Position numbers and translations under genes: made by a program. The notes under the pieces were generated by a model that was not told where the DNA came from, ran no database searches, and saw only the letters and a program-made list of their open reading frames with translations. Positions 37,166 through 46,500 of a stretch of 64,000 bases of DNA are shown piece after piece (position 1 is the first letter of the stretch; each line of letters begins with the position of its first letter). Origin of the DNA: a virus. The stretch covers positions 1 through 64,000 of the IMG/VR virus record IMGVR_UViG_3300048883_000431; one strand, written 5' to 3'.

Positions 37166-38092
37166 ATGCCGGTAGTTTCAGGGAACCTGACATCCACTGT
37201 ACGTGTGAAGGAGGTGATGGACCTACAGTCCTCCGACACGCGCGACGACGCGATCATACACTCGCTCATCAACAGTGCCTCCGCGCTCGTTTCCTCCTAT
37301 TGCAAGCGCGACTTCAAGTACGGTAGTGTCACCGAGCGCATCGACGGGCTTGGCGACTGCTACATACTCACGGACAAGTACCCGATCATCGCGGTGACCA
37401 CGCTGCACATCGACAGCCTGCGCACGTTTGGTGCCACGTCGCTGCAGACCGAGGATACCCATTACTACGTTGAGGCGGCTACGGGCAAGATCAGGGGATT
37501 GACCTCGGGTGTGTTCACATGGGGGGTCGCGAACATCCAGGTCGTATACACCCACGGACCCGCCGCGTACAAGATGAGCGCATCTAACAACACCCTAGCC
37601 TTCGTCGAGAACGGCACCAGCAGGACCGCCACGGTCGCCGTGGGCGATTACAATGCAGTATCCTTCGCCACTGCCCTGCAGACCGCCATGGACGCCGTAA
37701 GCGGCGGCGATACGAACTACACGGTCACCTACGACGTGACCGGCGAGACCTTCACCATCACGATGGCCGGGACGTCAGTGAGCGAGCTCCAGCTAAACTG
37801 GACGACCAGCACGTACATGGCGACGCTCATGGGCTTCGATACCGGGGCGAACGACACTGGGGCGACCACCTACATCAGCGACGAGCCGAGCCCAGGCGTC
37901 ATCACCGGGATCGAGGAGGCCACGCGTGACTTGGTGCAGTACTGGTCGCGGTTGGTCTACGAGCGCGACTGGGGTGTGCGTCGTCGCGAGGTTCGGGAGA
38001 CGGTGACGATGTTCGAGATCACCGACATCCCGCCGCTTATTAGGCTCCAGCTTGACCTACACGTCAGGCGTTACGTGAGGACGACCTACTAA
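37166..38092 (+). CDS. Head-tail connector (gp6-like adaptor) with an inserted beta domain
   Basis: 308 residues, ATG after GAGGGAGGTAGGCA. The first ~128 residues (KEVMDLQSSDTRDDAIIHSL, ASALVSSYCKRDF, VANIQVVYTHG) and the last ~65 (GIEEATRDLVQYWSRLVYER) form a gp6-like adaptor that binds the portal. Between them, about residues 133-242, lies a foreign-looking beta module (NNTLAFVENGTSRTATV, VSGGDTNYTVTYDVTGETFT, MGFDTGAND). The adaptor continues normally after it. The stop overlaps the next start (TAATG). Confidence 0.75.
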   Translation: MPVVSGNLTSTVRVKEVMDLQSSDTRDDAIIHSLINSASALVSSYCKRDFKYGSVTERIDGLGDCYILTDKYPIIAVTTLHIDSLRTFGATSLQTEDTHYYVEAATGKIRGLTSGVFTWGVANIQVVYTHGPAAYKMSASNNTLAFVENGTSRTATVAVGDYNAVSFATALQTAMDAVSGGDTNYTVTYDVTGETFTITMAGTSVSELQLNWTTSTYMATLMGFDTGANDTGATTYISDEPSPGVITGIEEATRDLVQYWSRLVYERDWGVRRREVRETVTMFEITDIPPLIRLQLDLHVRRYVRTTY

Positions 38093-39048
38093 TGGCGACC
38101 CGTAGACGGCGTAGTTTTGGTGCTGCAGGACAGGGTATCCGCCGTCCGTTGAAGGTCACGACGGCGGTGACCGGCCCCCTCTCCGACCGTAGCCGCACCA
38201 AGGACTTCGTGCGAGAGTTCGAGAGGGTTCTCGCTCGCGAGCTGCGGCCCATCGCCATCAAGCACGGCGAATCCGTCGCGCAGCGCGCGTTGGACAACGC
38301 CAGCAACCGTGGTCGCGGACCCGGCAATCTGAGGCACCACCGCCCCATCGGACTCAAGAAGAACTTCCGGGTCGCTGTCGCCAAGCGGGCGGAGATGGAG
38401 CGCCAGCTCAGGACCGCAAACACGAGCGCCCCAGGCATGTTTGAGGTGCAGTTCAACTCCTCCAACTCCCTCGTCAACTGGATGGCGGAGATGCTGGAGG
38501 GCAAGAACGACCGGGTCAAGGGCAACATCGAGCGCCCAGGCTACGGTAAGCAGCCCAAGGTGACCCTGAAGCCCACCAAGGCTAAGAACTTCCTGATCCC
38601 CAACATGCGCGCGAAGTTCGGCGGGGCTGCCACACGCCTCCTTACGGACATCGCTGCGCGCGACTCCCGCGATCCCAAGCGCCGGTATGTCAGCTTCCGA
38701 AGCCGCAGCGGGCGTAGGCGTCTCACGGACCAGCGCCCGACCGGCGGGTTCCGGTGGTTCGTAGCGGGCGGGAAACTGAGCGCCAGGCTCCGCATCCCCA
38801 AGGGCATCTACCTGTCGCCGACGCGCCGGAGATCAGGTAGGGACACCAAGCTCATCTTGGCCTACTACCTCAAGCCCGAGGTAAAGGTGCGTCCCAACGC
38901 ATGGTTCAGCAGCGCGCTCAACGACTGGTTCGTCGGTCGGGGCGGGCGGAACACCTTCGCGTCCATGAGCAGCGAGATTGAGGTGGCAACGGAGAAGGCG
39001 TGGGAAGAGGCATTCGCGACCAAGACGACCGAGAAGAAGGGAAGCTAA
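38092..39048 (+). CDS. Basic neck or minor tail protein (HK97 gp10-like position)
   Basis: 318 residues, strongly basic, with Arg-rich stretches (MATRRRRSFGAAGQGIRR; RYVSFRSRSGRRRLTDQR). Its position between connector and tail-completion genes is that of head closure or HK97 gp10-type proteins, but it is about twice as long as usual and no safe motif is visible. Likely part of the neck. Coupled to the connector by TAATG. Confidence 0.55.
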   Translation: MATRRRRSFGAAGQGIRRPLKVTTAVTGPLSDRSRTKDFVREFERVLARELRPIAIKHGESVAQRALDNASNRGRGPGNLRHHRPIGLKKNFRVAVAKRAEMERQLRTANTSAPGMFEVQFNSSNSLVNWMAEMLEGKNDRVKGNIERPGYGKQPKVTLKPTKAKNFLIPNMRAKFGGAATRLLTDIAARDSRDPKRRYVSFRSRSGRRRLTDQRPTGGFRWFVAGGKLSARLRIPKGIYLSPTRRRSGRDTKLILAYYLKPEVKVRPNAWFSSALNDWFVGRGGRNTFASMSSEIEVATEKAWEEAFATKTTEKKGS

Positions 39049-39049
39049 C

Positions 39050-39532
39050 ATGGGCGTGAGAGCCTTTGCTTACGACTTGGTGCAGGCGCAGTTGGTGACT
39101 ATCCTAACAGCGGATGGATTCTCCCAGGACATCACCACGGACAACATCGAGGAATACCAGGCGGGCAACCACCGTCGCAGTCGAAGCCACTACCCGCTCA
39201 TCGAGATCTCCTACGTAGGCGAGGACCTGCAGCGCGCGGACGACCAGCAGGACAATGTCTCGATGGTGTTCGTGATCCGACTCGCCCTCCGTAACGACAC
39301 GCATCAGAATCTCCTAGAGTTCATAGATGACGCGGTCCAGGTCCTTACGACCATGGAGGCGATGCCGTCTGGCTACGAATCCCTAACGGATGTGGAAGTA
39401 CACACCGCGCGTGTAACCAGTGTGGACGTGCCCACCGACACCGATGAGAACGTCGACAGCGTGCAGGAGTGTGAGGTCAGCCTGGAGATCGGTGTCCACT
39501 ACACCTTCCAGAGACACGGCTCCGAGCAGTAA
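39050..39532 (+). CDS. Tail terminator/completion-like protein
   Basis: 160 residues, ATG at 39050 after AGAAGAAGGGAAGCTAAC. Alpha/beta arrangement (VQAQLVTILTADGFSQDI, YPLIEISYVGE, VSMVFVIRLALRNDTHQN) fits small proteins that cap the tail tube below the neck. It directly precedes the major tail protein. Assignment rests on position, size and fold pattern. Confidence 0.55.
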   Translation: MGVRAFAYDLVQAQLVTILTADGFSQDITTDNIEEYQAGNHRRSRSHYPLIEISYVGEDLQRADDQQDNVSMVFVIRLALRNDTHQNLLEFIDDAVQVLTTMEAMPSGYESLTDVEVHTARVTSVDVPTDTDENVDSVQECEVSLEIGVHYTFQRHGSEQ

Positions 39533-39542
39533 GCCACGACAG

Positions 39543-39550
39543 GCTATACT
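39543..39550 (+). promoter_or_regulatory. -10 element before the major tail protein
   Basis: GCTATACT (TATACT at 39545-39550), 39 bases before 39589; no -35 consensus. Same GGCTATACT form as at 37127. Confidence 0.5.
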
Positions 39551-39588
39551 GGTCTGAAGGATTAACGGACAACGCCAAGGAGAGACCA

Positions 39589-40416
39589 ATGGCGAGAGCA
39601 GCGCTCCCTTACGTTGGTGGTGGCGGGGACTTCACGCCCCACCACTCCATCAGCATTCCCGCAGCGATTTACCTCAAGAAGCACAACCTGACTGCGGCCT
39701 CCGGTAACGCCGTCCCTGACCCAGGAACCCTCAACAACAACGCTGAGTCCTCGGCCGACGCGATCCTGTTCGGATCGGTCACGGCCCTAGCCAACTCGGG
39801 GCTTATGGACGAGCCGTTTGACTACGACCTTACCGGCGCGAGCGGTACCGACGTCAACGCCTCCGCTTTGCCCGGCAACGCGACGGCGTGCATCGGCATG
39901 ACGTCCGGTGGCGTCCGACTCCGTAAGGAGCAGGACACGGTCGTATACAACTCGGACCAGTTGCGTGGTAACTTCGACGAAGACGCCACGAGTAACCTCT
40001 GGGCCATCGACTGCTCCATGCAGGAGATGAATCTCTACAACCTCGCCCTGGCGTGGGGACGAAGCGTTGCCGCCGTGGGCAGCTCGTCCATCATGCTGAT
40101 GAAGGCCGGGGACCAGGAGTTCCACTCCCTCTCCATGGTGACGAAGGCACCGCAGGCGAGCTTCGAGAGCTCGGTGGGCGCGTACCGCCGTGGCACGCGT
40201 GTCTACTCGTTCTTCAAGGTCAAGGCGTGGGCGAACGGGGAAATCCCCCACACCCGCGACGATGTCCAGTCCATCCCGGTTACGTTTATGACGTACTGCG
40301 ATGGTAACGAGAACTGGGGCGTGCTGTTCGACTCGTACCACGATTACAGCCCCTCCGGCAGCGGCCACGCAGCCCAAGCCATCGTCCCGACCATCTACAA
40401 CGATGCCGTGGCGTAA
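39589..40416 (+). CDS. Major tail (tube) protein
   Basis: 275 residues, ATG after AAGGAGAGACC. Beta-rich (ATACIGMTSGGVRLRKEQDT, GSSSIMLMKAGDQEFHSLSM, QSIPVTFMTYCDGNENWGV) with the late aromatic/Asp stretch common in tube proteins. Preceded by a separate promoter element and followed by a terminator, as expected for a protein made in high amounts. Tail chaperones and tape measure lie downstream, after the GT4/GT2 insertion. Confidence 0.75.
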   Translation: MARAALPYVGGGGDFTPHHSISIPAAIYLKKHNLTAASGNAVPDPGTLNNNAESSADAILFGSVTALANSGLMDEPFDYDLTGASGTDVNASALPGNATACIGMTSGGVRLRKEQDTVVYNSDQLRGNFDEDATSNLWAIDCSMQEMNLYNLALAWGRSVAAVGSSSIMLMKAGDQEFHSLSMVTKAPQASFESSVGAYRRGTRVYSFFKVKAWANGEIPHTRDDVQSIPVTFMTYCDGNENWGVLFDSYHDYSPSGSGHAAQAIVPTIYNDAVA

Positions 40417-40445
40417 GCACCGGGCTGCGTCAACACCCGAGAGGA

Positions 40446-40467
40446 GCCCAGCGAGAGCTGGGCTTTT
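40446..40467 (+). terminator. Rho-independent terminator after the major tail protein
   Basis: GCCCAGC-GAGA-GCTGGGC followed by TTTT (40446-40467). Confidence 0.85.
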
Positions 40468-40470
40468 CCC

Positions 40471-40500
40471 TTGCCCACCCCCTCCGTATGGTGATATACT
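40471..40500 (+). promoter_or_regulatory. Promoter for the second sugar block
   Basis: TTGCCC (40471-40476), 18-base spacer, TATACT (40495-40500), directly after the terminator and 19 bases before 40519. One of the few late promoters with a -35 match. Confidence 0.6.
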
Positions 40501-40518
40501 CCCATCGGAGGCGTCTAC

Positions 40519-41649
40519 ATGGCTACTATCTTCTTTGCGAGCGACTGGCTCAAGCGTGTCCTACTTCCACCGGAGGGCACGACTTGGCACGACACACCAC
40601 AGACCGGCTACGGGAATCTCCGAAGCATGGTGCGTAAATGGGCCGACCTTCGCGGGCACACGCTTACCACCGCCCCGGAGGATGCCGACATGGAGATTCT
40701 CGTGGGCGATCCAGGAACTAAGCCTGACCCCCACATGTGGCCGTCTGCCGCCCTCACCATGTTCGAGCAGTCCAGAACCCCCGCCAAGTGGTCGCAGGCA
40801 CTGTCCGGCTGGACCTATGTCCTGCTTCCGTCGACGTGGTGCGTGTCGTGCTTCAAGGAGCAGTTCCATGAGCTAGGGTACTCGGAGGCCGCCGACCGAG
40901 TTCGGCATATACCACTCGGGTTCGTGCCTGAGAACTTCCCCTACGTCGAACGCCCGAGCCGTGACACGTGGACAATCATCGCGCAGGGGGTGGAGCTTCG
41001 GGACCGCAAGGGACTGGAGCACTTCCACGGCATCTTCTCGACTCCGGGGACGTATCCACTCCCAAACGATCTCCGAATCGTAATCAAAATCCTCCCGGTC
41101 GCGGGTGACGGTGTCGTTGTGGACCCCTACCTCTTCGAGTTGGGGAGACTTACGATTAACGCGCGAGTTCTTCCATCGGACGAGTTCCAGACGCTTCTAG
41201 GCAACTGCGACTACTCGGTCAACCCCACCGCCGGGGAGGGGTTCGGACTAATCCCCGTGGAGCACATGTCTACCGGGATGGGGGTATCCGTAACACACTG
41301 GTCGGGGGTGATGGACTATGTTAGGGATGACCTGTTCCGCCCCATTGACTTTAGTCTAGGGCAGGGGCAACTTCCTGGGGCGATGGTGGCAGTCCCCCAC
41401 ATCGACTCGGTCTACGAGAACATCATGTGGAGCTACGAGAACCAGGACGAGGCGCGTCGTCGCGGACGCGTAGGGAGCGACTACGTCAGGGACAACTGGA
41501 CGGTCGAGAGAATGTACACCGCCCTGGATGATCTCGTCACGGACATGCTGCCAATTGACCGGGAGATGAACACACGACGTCGCCCGGTAAGGCACCGCTC
41601 GGACGACGGACTTACTATCCACGAGGACGGAAGGGTTGAGCGCGTATGA
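40519..41649 (+). CDS. Glycosyltransferase, GT-B fold (GT4-like)
   Basis: 376 residues. The C-terminal half has the GT4 layout: RVLPSDEFQTLLGNCDY followed by NPTAGEGFGLIPVEHMSTGM, where the Glu-x7-Glu (E in GEGFGLIPVEH) contacts the donor nucleotide sugar. Earlier, IPLGFVPENFPYV matches the inter-domain hinge. No membrane segment is seen. It transfers a sugar from a nucleotide donor; donor and acceptor unknown. ATGA overlap with the GT2-like gene. Confidence 0.82.
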   Translation: MATIFFASDWLKRVLLPPEGTTWHDTPQTGYGNLRSMVRKWADLRGHTLTTAPEDADMEILVGDPGTKPDPHMWPSAALTMFEQSRTPAKWSQALSGWTYVLLPSTWCVSCFKEQFHELGYSEAADRVRHIPLGFVPENFPYVERPSRDTWTIIAQGVELRDRKGLEHFHGIFSTPGTYPLPNDLRIVIKILPVAGDGVVVDPYLFELGRLTINARVLPSDEFQTLLGNCDYSVNPTAGEGFGLIPVEHMSTGMGVSVTHWSGVMDYVRDDLFRPIDFSLGQGQLPGAMVAVPHIDSVYENIMWSYENQDEARRRGRVGSDYVRDNWTVERMYTALDDLVTDMLPIDREMNTRRRPVRHRSDDGLTIHEDGRVERV

Positions 41650-42644
41650 TCCGACTAGAGCCAGAGTACCCTGACTACGAGGTCATCGTGCCGACCTTCG
41701 AGCGCCCCAAGATGCTCGATGCTTTCCTCGGGCAGGTGCGGCACTGCAACGCCCACAAGCCCCCCAAGCGAGTCATCGTGGTGGACGACGGCTCTTCGCC
41801 GGAGACCGTCGAGAGTACCAAGCGCCTTCGGTCCAAGCACAGCGACGCGGCAATGCGTGTTGCACTCGTCCTACGCGAGGAGCAGGGTGGGTACCAGGCC
41901 GCAACGCGTGACGGACTTTCCCACGTGGAGACCAAGTACGCCGTGGTGTGCGCCGACGATGTTCGTCTGGGGCAGGAGACTAGTCCCGGCGTGTTCTCCT
42001 GCCCGTCGGACCCCAACCCATTCGTAACGCTTGTCTACTACCTGGCGGGCGCGGAGCGCGTCCGAAGCAACATACAGAATGCGGAGGAGGAGGCACGCGT
42101 CCCCTACCCGGTGGGCGTGGTTATCCCTTGGGGGGTGAAGTTGGAGACCCCAGGCACGGTGAGCGCGTCCAATCGGGAGATGTGGTCGCTAAGTGCGGGC
42201 ATCCTCCCACTGGTTACGGACCAGAAGAGTGGTTTTGGCCTCGACGCGCTTGTAGGTGTGGAGGAGCTTGCGTTCTACGAGGGGTCAGTTGGCGCGCACT
42301 ACTGCTTCGCGCTCGACATGAACTACTACCGGTCTCTCGGTGGATTAGACCCGGAGCTCGACGGTCCCAACATGTACTCATTTTGGGACTATACTCTGCG
42401 CGCGAGGAATACAGGGGTTGCGACCTACTTTACGAACCGTGCGGTCTACATGCACCGCACCCAGCCGTACACCAAGCACCGTGCGTCGCTCGCGAACACG
42501 GTTCTCCACGGCAAAACGTCCATACGAACCGGGGAGCTTCTCCTTTCCCGGTGGGAGCGCTATTCGATTGCGGGCCTCAACCGGCCGATAAACCCGCCAC
42601 ACACAGACTTCACGGGGATGATGAACAATGCCTGGAGTGGATGA
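41646..42644 (+). CDS. Glycosyltransferase, GT-A fold (GT2-like)
   Basis: 332 residues. The N-terminus has YEVIVPTFERPKML and RVIVVDDGSSPETVEST, the nucleotide-binding core of GT2, then GYQAATRDGL and VVCADDVRL (DxD-like metal site). The C-terminal half (EELAFYEGSVGAHYCFALDM and YYRSLGGLDPELDGPN) fits the acceptor region. Its 3' end overlaps the tail chaperone gene by 17 bases, so it is closely linked to tail genes. Cytosolic, no membrane helices. Confidence 0.85.
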   Translation: MIRLEPEYPDYEVIVPTFERPKMLDAFLGQVRHCNAHKPPKRVIVVDDGSSPETVESTKRLRSKHSDAAMRVALVLREEQGGYQAATRDGLSHVETKYAVVCADDVRLGQETSPGVFSCPSDPNPFVTLVYYLAGAERVRSNIQNAEEEARVPYPVGVVIPWGVKLETPGTVSASNREMWSLSAGILPLVTDQKSGFGLDALVGVEELAFYEGSVGAHYCFALDMNYYRSLGGLDPELDGPNMYSFWDYTLRARNTGVATYFTNRAVYMHRTQPYTKHRASLANTVLHGKTSIRTGELLLSRWERYSIAGLNRPINPPHTDFTGMMNNAWSG

Positions 42645-43227
42645 CAAAACGGACGCGCCGATTCTGATTGAGGACGACGTGGCGGACACCGCGCCCGTTG
42701 GCGCGAACGACGAACAGCTGGGGCCGGGGATCGACGCGGGAATGCCCACGGACGAAGAGACGGCCGCGCGCGTGCGTAACGCCGGGCTGGTGGACCTGAC
42801 GCAGTCCTTCAACGAGCGCGTGGCGAACGTCCCGCGCGAGTACGAGGTGGGCGGTAAGACCGTCTACATCCACAGCAAGCCTATAGGCGACATCATCCGC
42901 ATCGACGCCGAGGTGATCCGGCTCCAGAAACTGGTCAACACCACGGTGTCAACAGCGGAGGACAACGAGCGACTGGCGGCCGACCCCGACTACCTCGCCG
43001 AGATGTACGACCGCCTCTCCGAGCGCCAGACCCAGATCTGGAATCTCGTCCGCAAGATTATCTGCGGAATTGCCAACGGCCCCGACACGCCGAAGGTCGA
43101 CAAACTCACGCCCACAGACGCGGATCGCATGACGATGGATCAGGCTAACGAAATCATCGAGGCCTACATCCACTATAATGATATTGAGGGTCTGTTAAAA
43201 AACGTGACGGGGGCGAGGAGCTTCTAA
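42628..43227 (+). CDS. Tail assembly chaperone, short form
   Basis: 199 residues. Helical, acidic, soluble; placed directly before the tape measure, where tail chaperones always lie. Near its end the message has the slippery heptamer A-AAA-AAC (43197-43203) in the right phase, so a minority of ribosomes shift to -1 and add the downstream segment. The short form binds the tape measure during assembly. N-terminal ~50 residues are acidic (DKTDAPILIEDDVADTAP). Confidence 0.8.
   Translation: MPGVDDKTDAPILIEDDVADTAPVGANDEQLGPGIDAGMPTDEETAARVRNAGLVDLTQSFNERVANVPREYEVGGKTVYIHSKPIGDIIRIDAEVIRLQKLVNTTVSTAEDNERLAADPDYLAEMYDRLSERQTQIWNLVRKIICGIANGPDTPKVDKLTPTDADRMTMDQANEIIEAYIHYNDIEGLLKNVTGARSF
43197..43203 (+). 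other. Programmed -1 ribosomal frameshift site (A AAA AAC)
   Basis: In the chaperone frame the codons are TTA-AAA-AAC, so the heptamer has the X-XXY-YYZ phase needed for -1 slippage. After the shift the frame is open to 43523. A GC-rich stretch (GTGACGGGGGCGAGGAG) follows and may fold into a stimulator. Confidence 0.85.
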
Positions 43228-43523
43228 GCAAACCTTCGCCCGGCAACCGTAAGTACGATCCGTCGTTCATGGTGACGCAGATCGCGAACATCATGGACTG
43301 GCAGCCCTTCTCGTGGCAGACGATCCTGGATGAGTGGCCGTATGCCTCCCTCCAGCTCATCATGTCGCGTGTCGCAGAGAACGTCCGCAAGCAGAACACC
43401 AAGCCTGGTGATCCGGGGTTCACGAGCCTCGACACCAGCAAGTCCGCGTCGCCCGGACAGGTGATGGCTGACCTTGAGGAGCGTGCGATGGTCGCGAATC
43501 CCAACAGCATGGACGAGGGGTAA
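43203..43523 (+). CDS. Tail assembly chaperone, frameshift extension
   Basis: The -1 frame continues after the slip with RDGGEELLSKPSPGNRKYDP and then FMVTQIANIMDWQPFSW and YASLQLIMSRVAENV up to the stop at 43523. It adds about 106 residues to the short form, as in the G-GT pair of lambda. The extension recruits major tail subunits to the tape measure. An internal ATG at 43269 has no ribosome binding site, so separate translation is unlikely. Confidence 0.82.
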   Translation, partial: RDGGEELLSKPSPGNRKYDPSFMVTQIANIMDWQPFSWQTILDEWPYASLQLIMSRVAENVRKQNTKPGDPGFTSLDTSKSASPGQVMADLEERAMVANPNSMDEG

Positions 43524-43526
43524 GCC

Positions 43527-46500
43527 ATGGCGCTAGTCCGCATTGCCATTCAGGCCCACTCGACCGGCTTCGACAAGGCCGCCCGGGACGTCAACCGGGC
43601 GGTCACTGATGCTGAGAACGCTCTCACACAGCACGCTCAGGGTGCCCTTGCGAACCTGGAGCGCCAGGCCGACAATGCGCTCATCGCGGTTCGCGGCGTC
43701 ACCGCCAAAATCTCCCAGGAAGGCAAGATCGAGGACCTCCCCAGGGCCTTTGAAGAGGCCACGAGGACGTTCAAGGACTTCGCGGAAGCGAGCCGTGGCG
43801 GTGTCCAGAACCTGAAGCTGATGAAGCAGACGATCAACGGCATCACCTTCGAGTTCGATGCCATGGCGAATGCTGCCGAGAACGTCGGACGCACGTTCAC
43901 CGCCGCCGGTCAGAAGGCCGTCGACCAGGCACGCGACCAGCTTGAGCTCGAAGAGAAGATCATCCGGGCCAGGGAGCGCTCGGCGCAGGCGTTCACCGCC
44001 TCACGCGCGCAGATCGACCGGGCGGGCGGCGTCCTTGCCAGTGACATGGGCCAGCAGGCGGCCATCAACGATCCCGCCGTCCAGGCCGCGCGTATCGCCT
44101 CGGGACAGGCGCGTGCGCGTCAGACCACCGCAGCGGATGCGCTCGCCGTCGGTCAAGGAACCATCGGCAGGGGGGAGCACGTCGCGGATGTACGGAAGGA
44201 GATTCGGGTACAGACCGAGCTCAACCGGAAGATGGCGAAGGCCCTCGCTCTCCAGGAGCAGCTCAACGACGCGTTCAACTTCGGGAACCGCACCGCCGCG
44301 ACCCGCGCAAAGACCAAGGCGCTCAACAAGCAGAACGTCGAGCTACGTGAAGGACAGGATCGTGTGGTGGCGCTTCGGAAGGCGGTCGTCAGCCTCGACC
44401 GTGTGCTGGAGGAGGGGGACACCGAGGTAGACGCCCTCACCCACAGCATGGAGTTCCTTACGGCCGAGTCGGGAAAGGCCGCCAAGAAGCTGGCGTCGCT
44501 CCAGATCGCACTGGACCGTCTGAATGTAAAGGGCGGGGGGTCGAAGGTAGACCGGCAGGCGCTGAAGGAGAAGATCGAAGAGCAGCAGGCTCTCCTCCGG
44601 TCGATTGAGAAGGTGCGTCGGACTGGACTGGGCGGGAGCATTCCGGGGCCTGGCGCGCGTCCCTTCGGCGACCTTGAGTCCAAGAGCCTCCGGGAGCTCC
44701 AGGTCGAGATCGACAAGCTCGACAAGAAGAACCAGAAGGCCGCCGATAGCACGCAGGAACTCAGGACTGAGATTCACGAGCTTCGCGGGGAGGAGCTGGA
44801 GAAGGCCGACGAGGCCGTTCGTGTGCTGGACCGTCGGCTGACGGACGTGGCCGAGACGATTGAGACCAAGGACGTCACCGCGCTCAGGAAGCTCGAACTC
44901 GCACTCGAACGGTCGTCCAAGGAATTCGACGATCTCAGGATCAAGGCTGACAAGGCCGAGGACAAGCTGCGCATCGCGCTCGAAGCGGGTATCGAGGAGC
45001 CCGCGCGCCAGGCGGAGAAGGAACTCAAGGACCTGGAGAAGCAGCTCGACAGGGTGACGACTGCGGGGGAGCGCACCACGCGTGAGATGCGCGAGCTTGC
45101 GTTGTCGACCATCCGCTCCGGCGGTGACGTATCGAACATCGACGCGCCCGGCTTTCGGAAGGAGGGAACGGGCGGTGGGCGTGGGGGCGGTGGGCGTGCC
45201 CAGCGTGGTACCGTAGACTTCACCGACGTCAAGAGGGAGGTGGATAAGAAGAACCCCTTCGGCGGGTTCTCCCGATTCGGTTCCAAGGTCCTCATCATCA
45301 CCGGGCTGGTGTACACCGCGCTCGGTCTCGCGCAGGCCGCCTTCCGTGGGTTCACGTTCGCGGCTAACTCCGTGGCTAAGGCGGAACGATTCAGCGACAC
45401 CCTGAACACCTACATCAATCTTTCGGAGGAGTCCGGGACCGGACTCGAATCCCTCGGGCGCGTGTTCAACGCACTGGGCGGTACCGTCGACCGCTTCTCG
45501 GTAGTCACGGCGGCCGCGAAGGCGCGCATGTCGGGACTGGCCGAGGAGACCATCCCGCAGATCGCGCAGGCGGCGCGTATCCTGTCGCGCGCGGTGGGTG
45601 TTGAGGTGACCGAGGCGTTTGACCGCCTGTCACGTGGTATCGCGAAGCAGGAAGTTGAGATTCTCGACGAACTCGGGATCATCGTGCGCCTGAACGACGC
45701 CCTGGAGAAGTGGGCGTTGAAGAACGGACGCACCGTGGAGAGCCTGAGCGCGCAGGAGCGACAGGTCGCCTTCGCGAACGAGGTGCTTGGTGTTCTTGCC
45801 GCACGGTACGCCCAGATCGGCACGCAGATGACCCGGACGTCCGACAAGCTGGACATCTTCAAGGCGCGCTGGGCCGACCTCAGCATCACGATGTCCCACG
45901 GACTGCGTGGCTGGGCCGCCGTTGGGCTTGGGCTCGGGAACTTCGCCGCGAACATCCTTGAGGGCGTCTTCCCGGCCACGCTGAAGATGAAGACCCGGAT
46001 GGAGCTACTGGATTCGGTTGTCCAGAACTTCGGGACGAGTCTAGAGGGTGTGATGGGGCGTAGGGGTACCATCGCGGACGCCATCGCCCAGATCGAGCTG
46101 ATGTCCGCCGGTATTCGTGCGGCGTCTCCTGGGAGCCTCCTCTATCAGGAGCGTCTTGACGAGATGAACCGTGTGCTCGGTAAGATGGTGGTCACGTTCC
46201 CCGAGCTCAACACCGTGATCCGAAGCACGAACTTCCTGCTCAAGGGAAGCACCGACGAGCTACGCAACTCCTTGATCGTCCTTCAGTCCGAGTTCGAGGT
46301 TCTGAGGAAGGCGTCGAATGAGAAGCGCGGCAAGGCGTTCGCCTCCCTGCAGCTTGAGATCGTAATTCTTACCGAGCAGCTCCAGGGCGCAATCGAGAAA
46401 AGAGACGATCTTTTCTTATCAGCCCCATTTGAGTTCAAGGCCATGGCGAAGGCCCGCAACGAGGTAGCCCTCCTGACGAACGAGCTCTCGTCGCTCCAGG

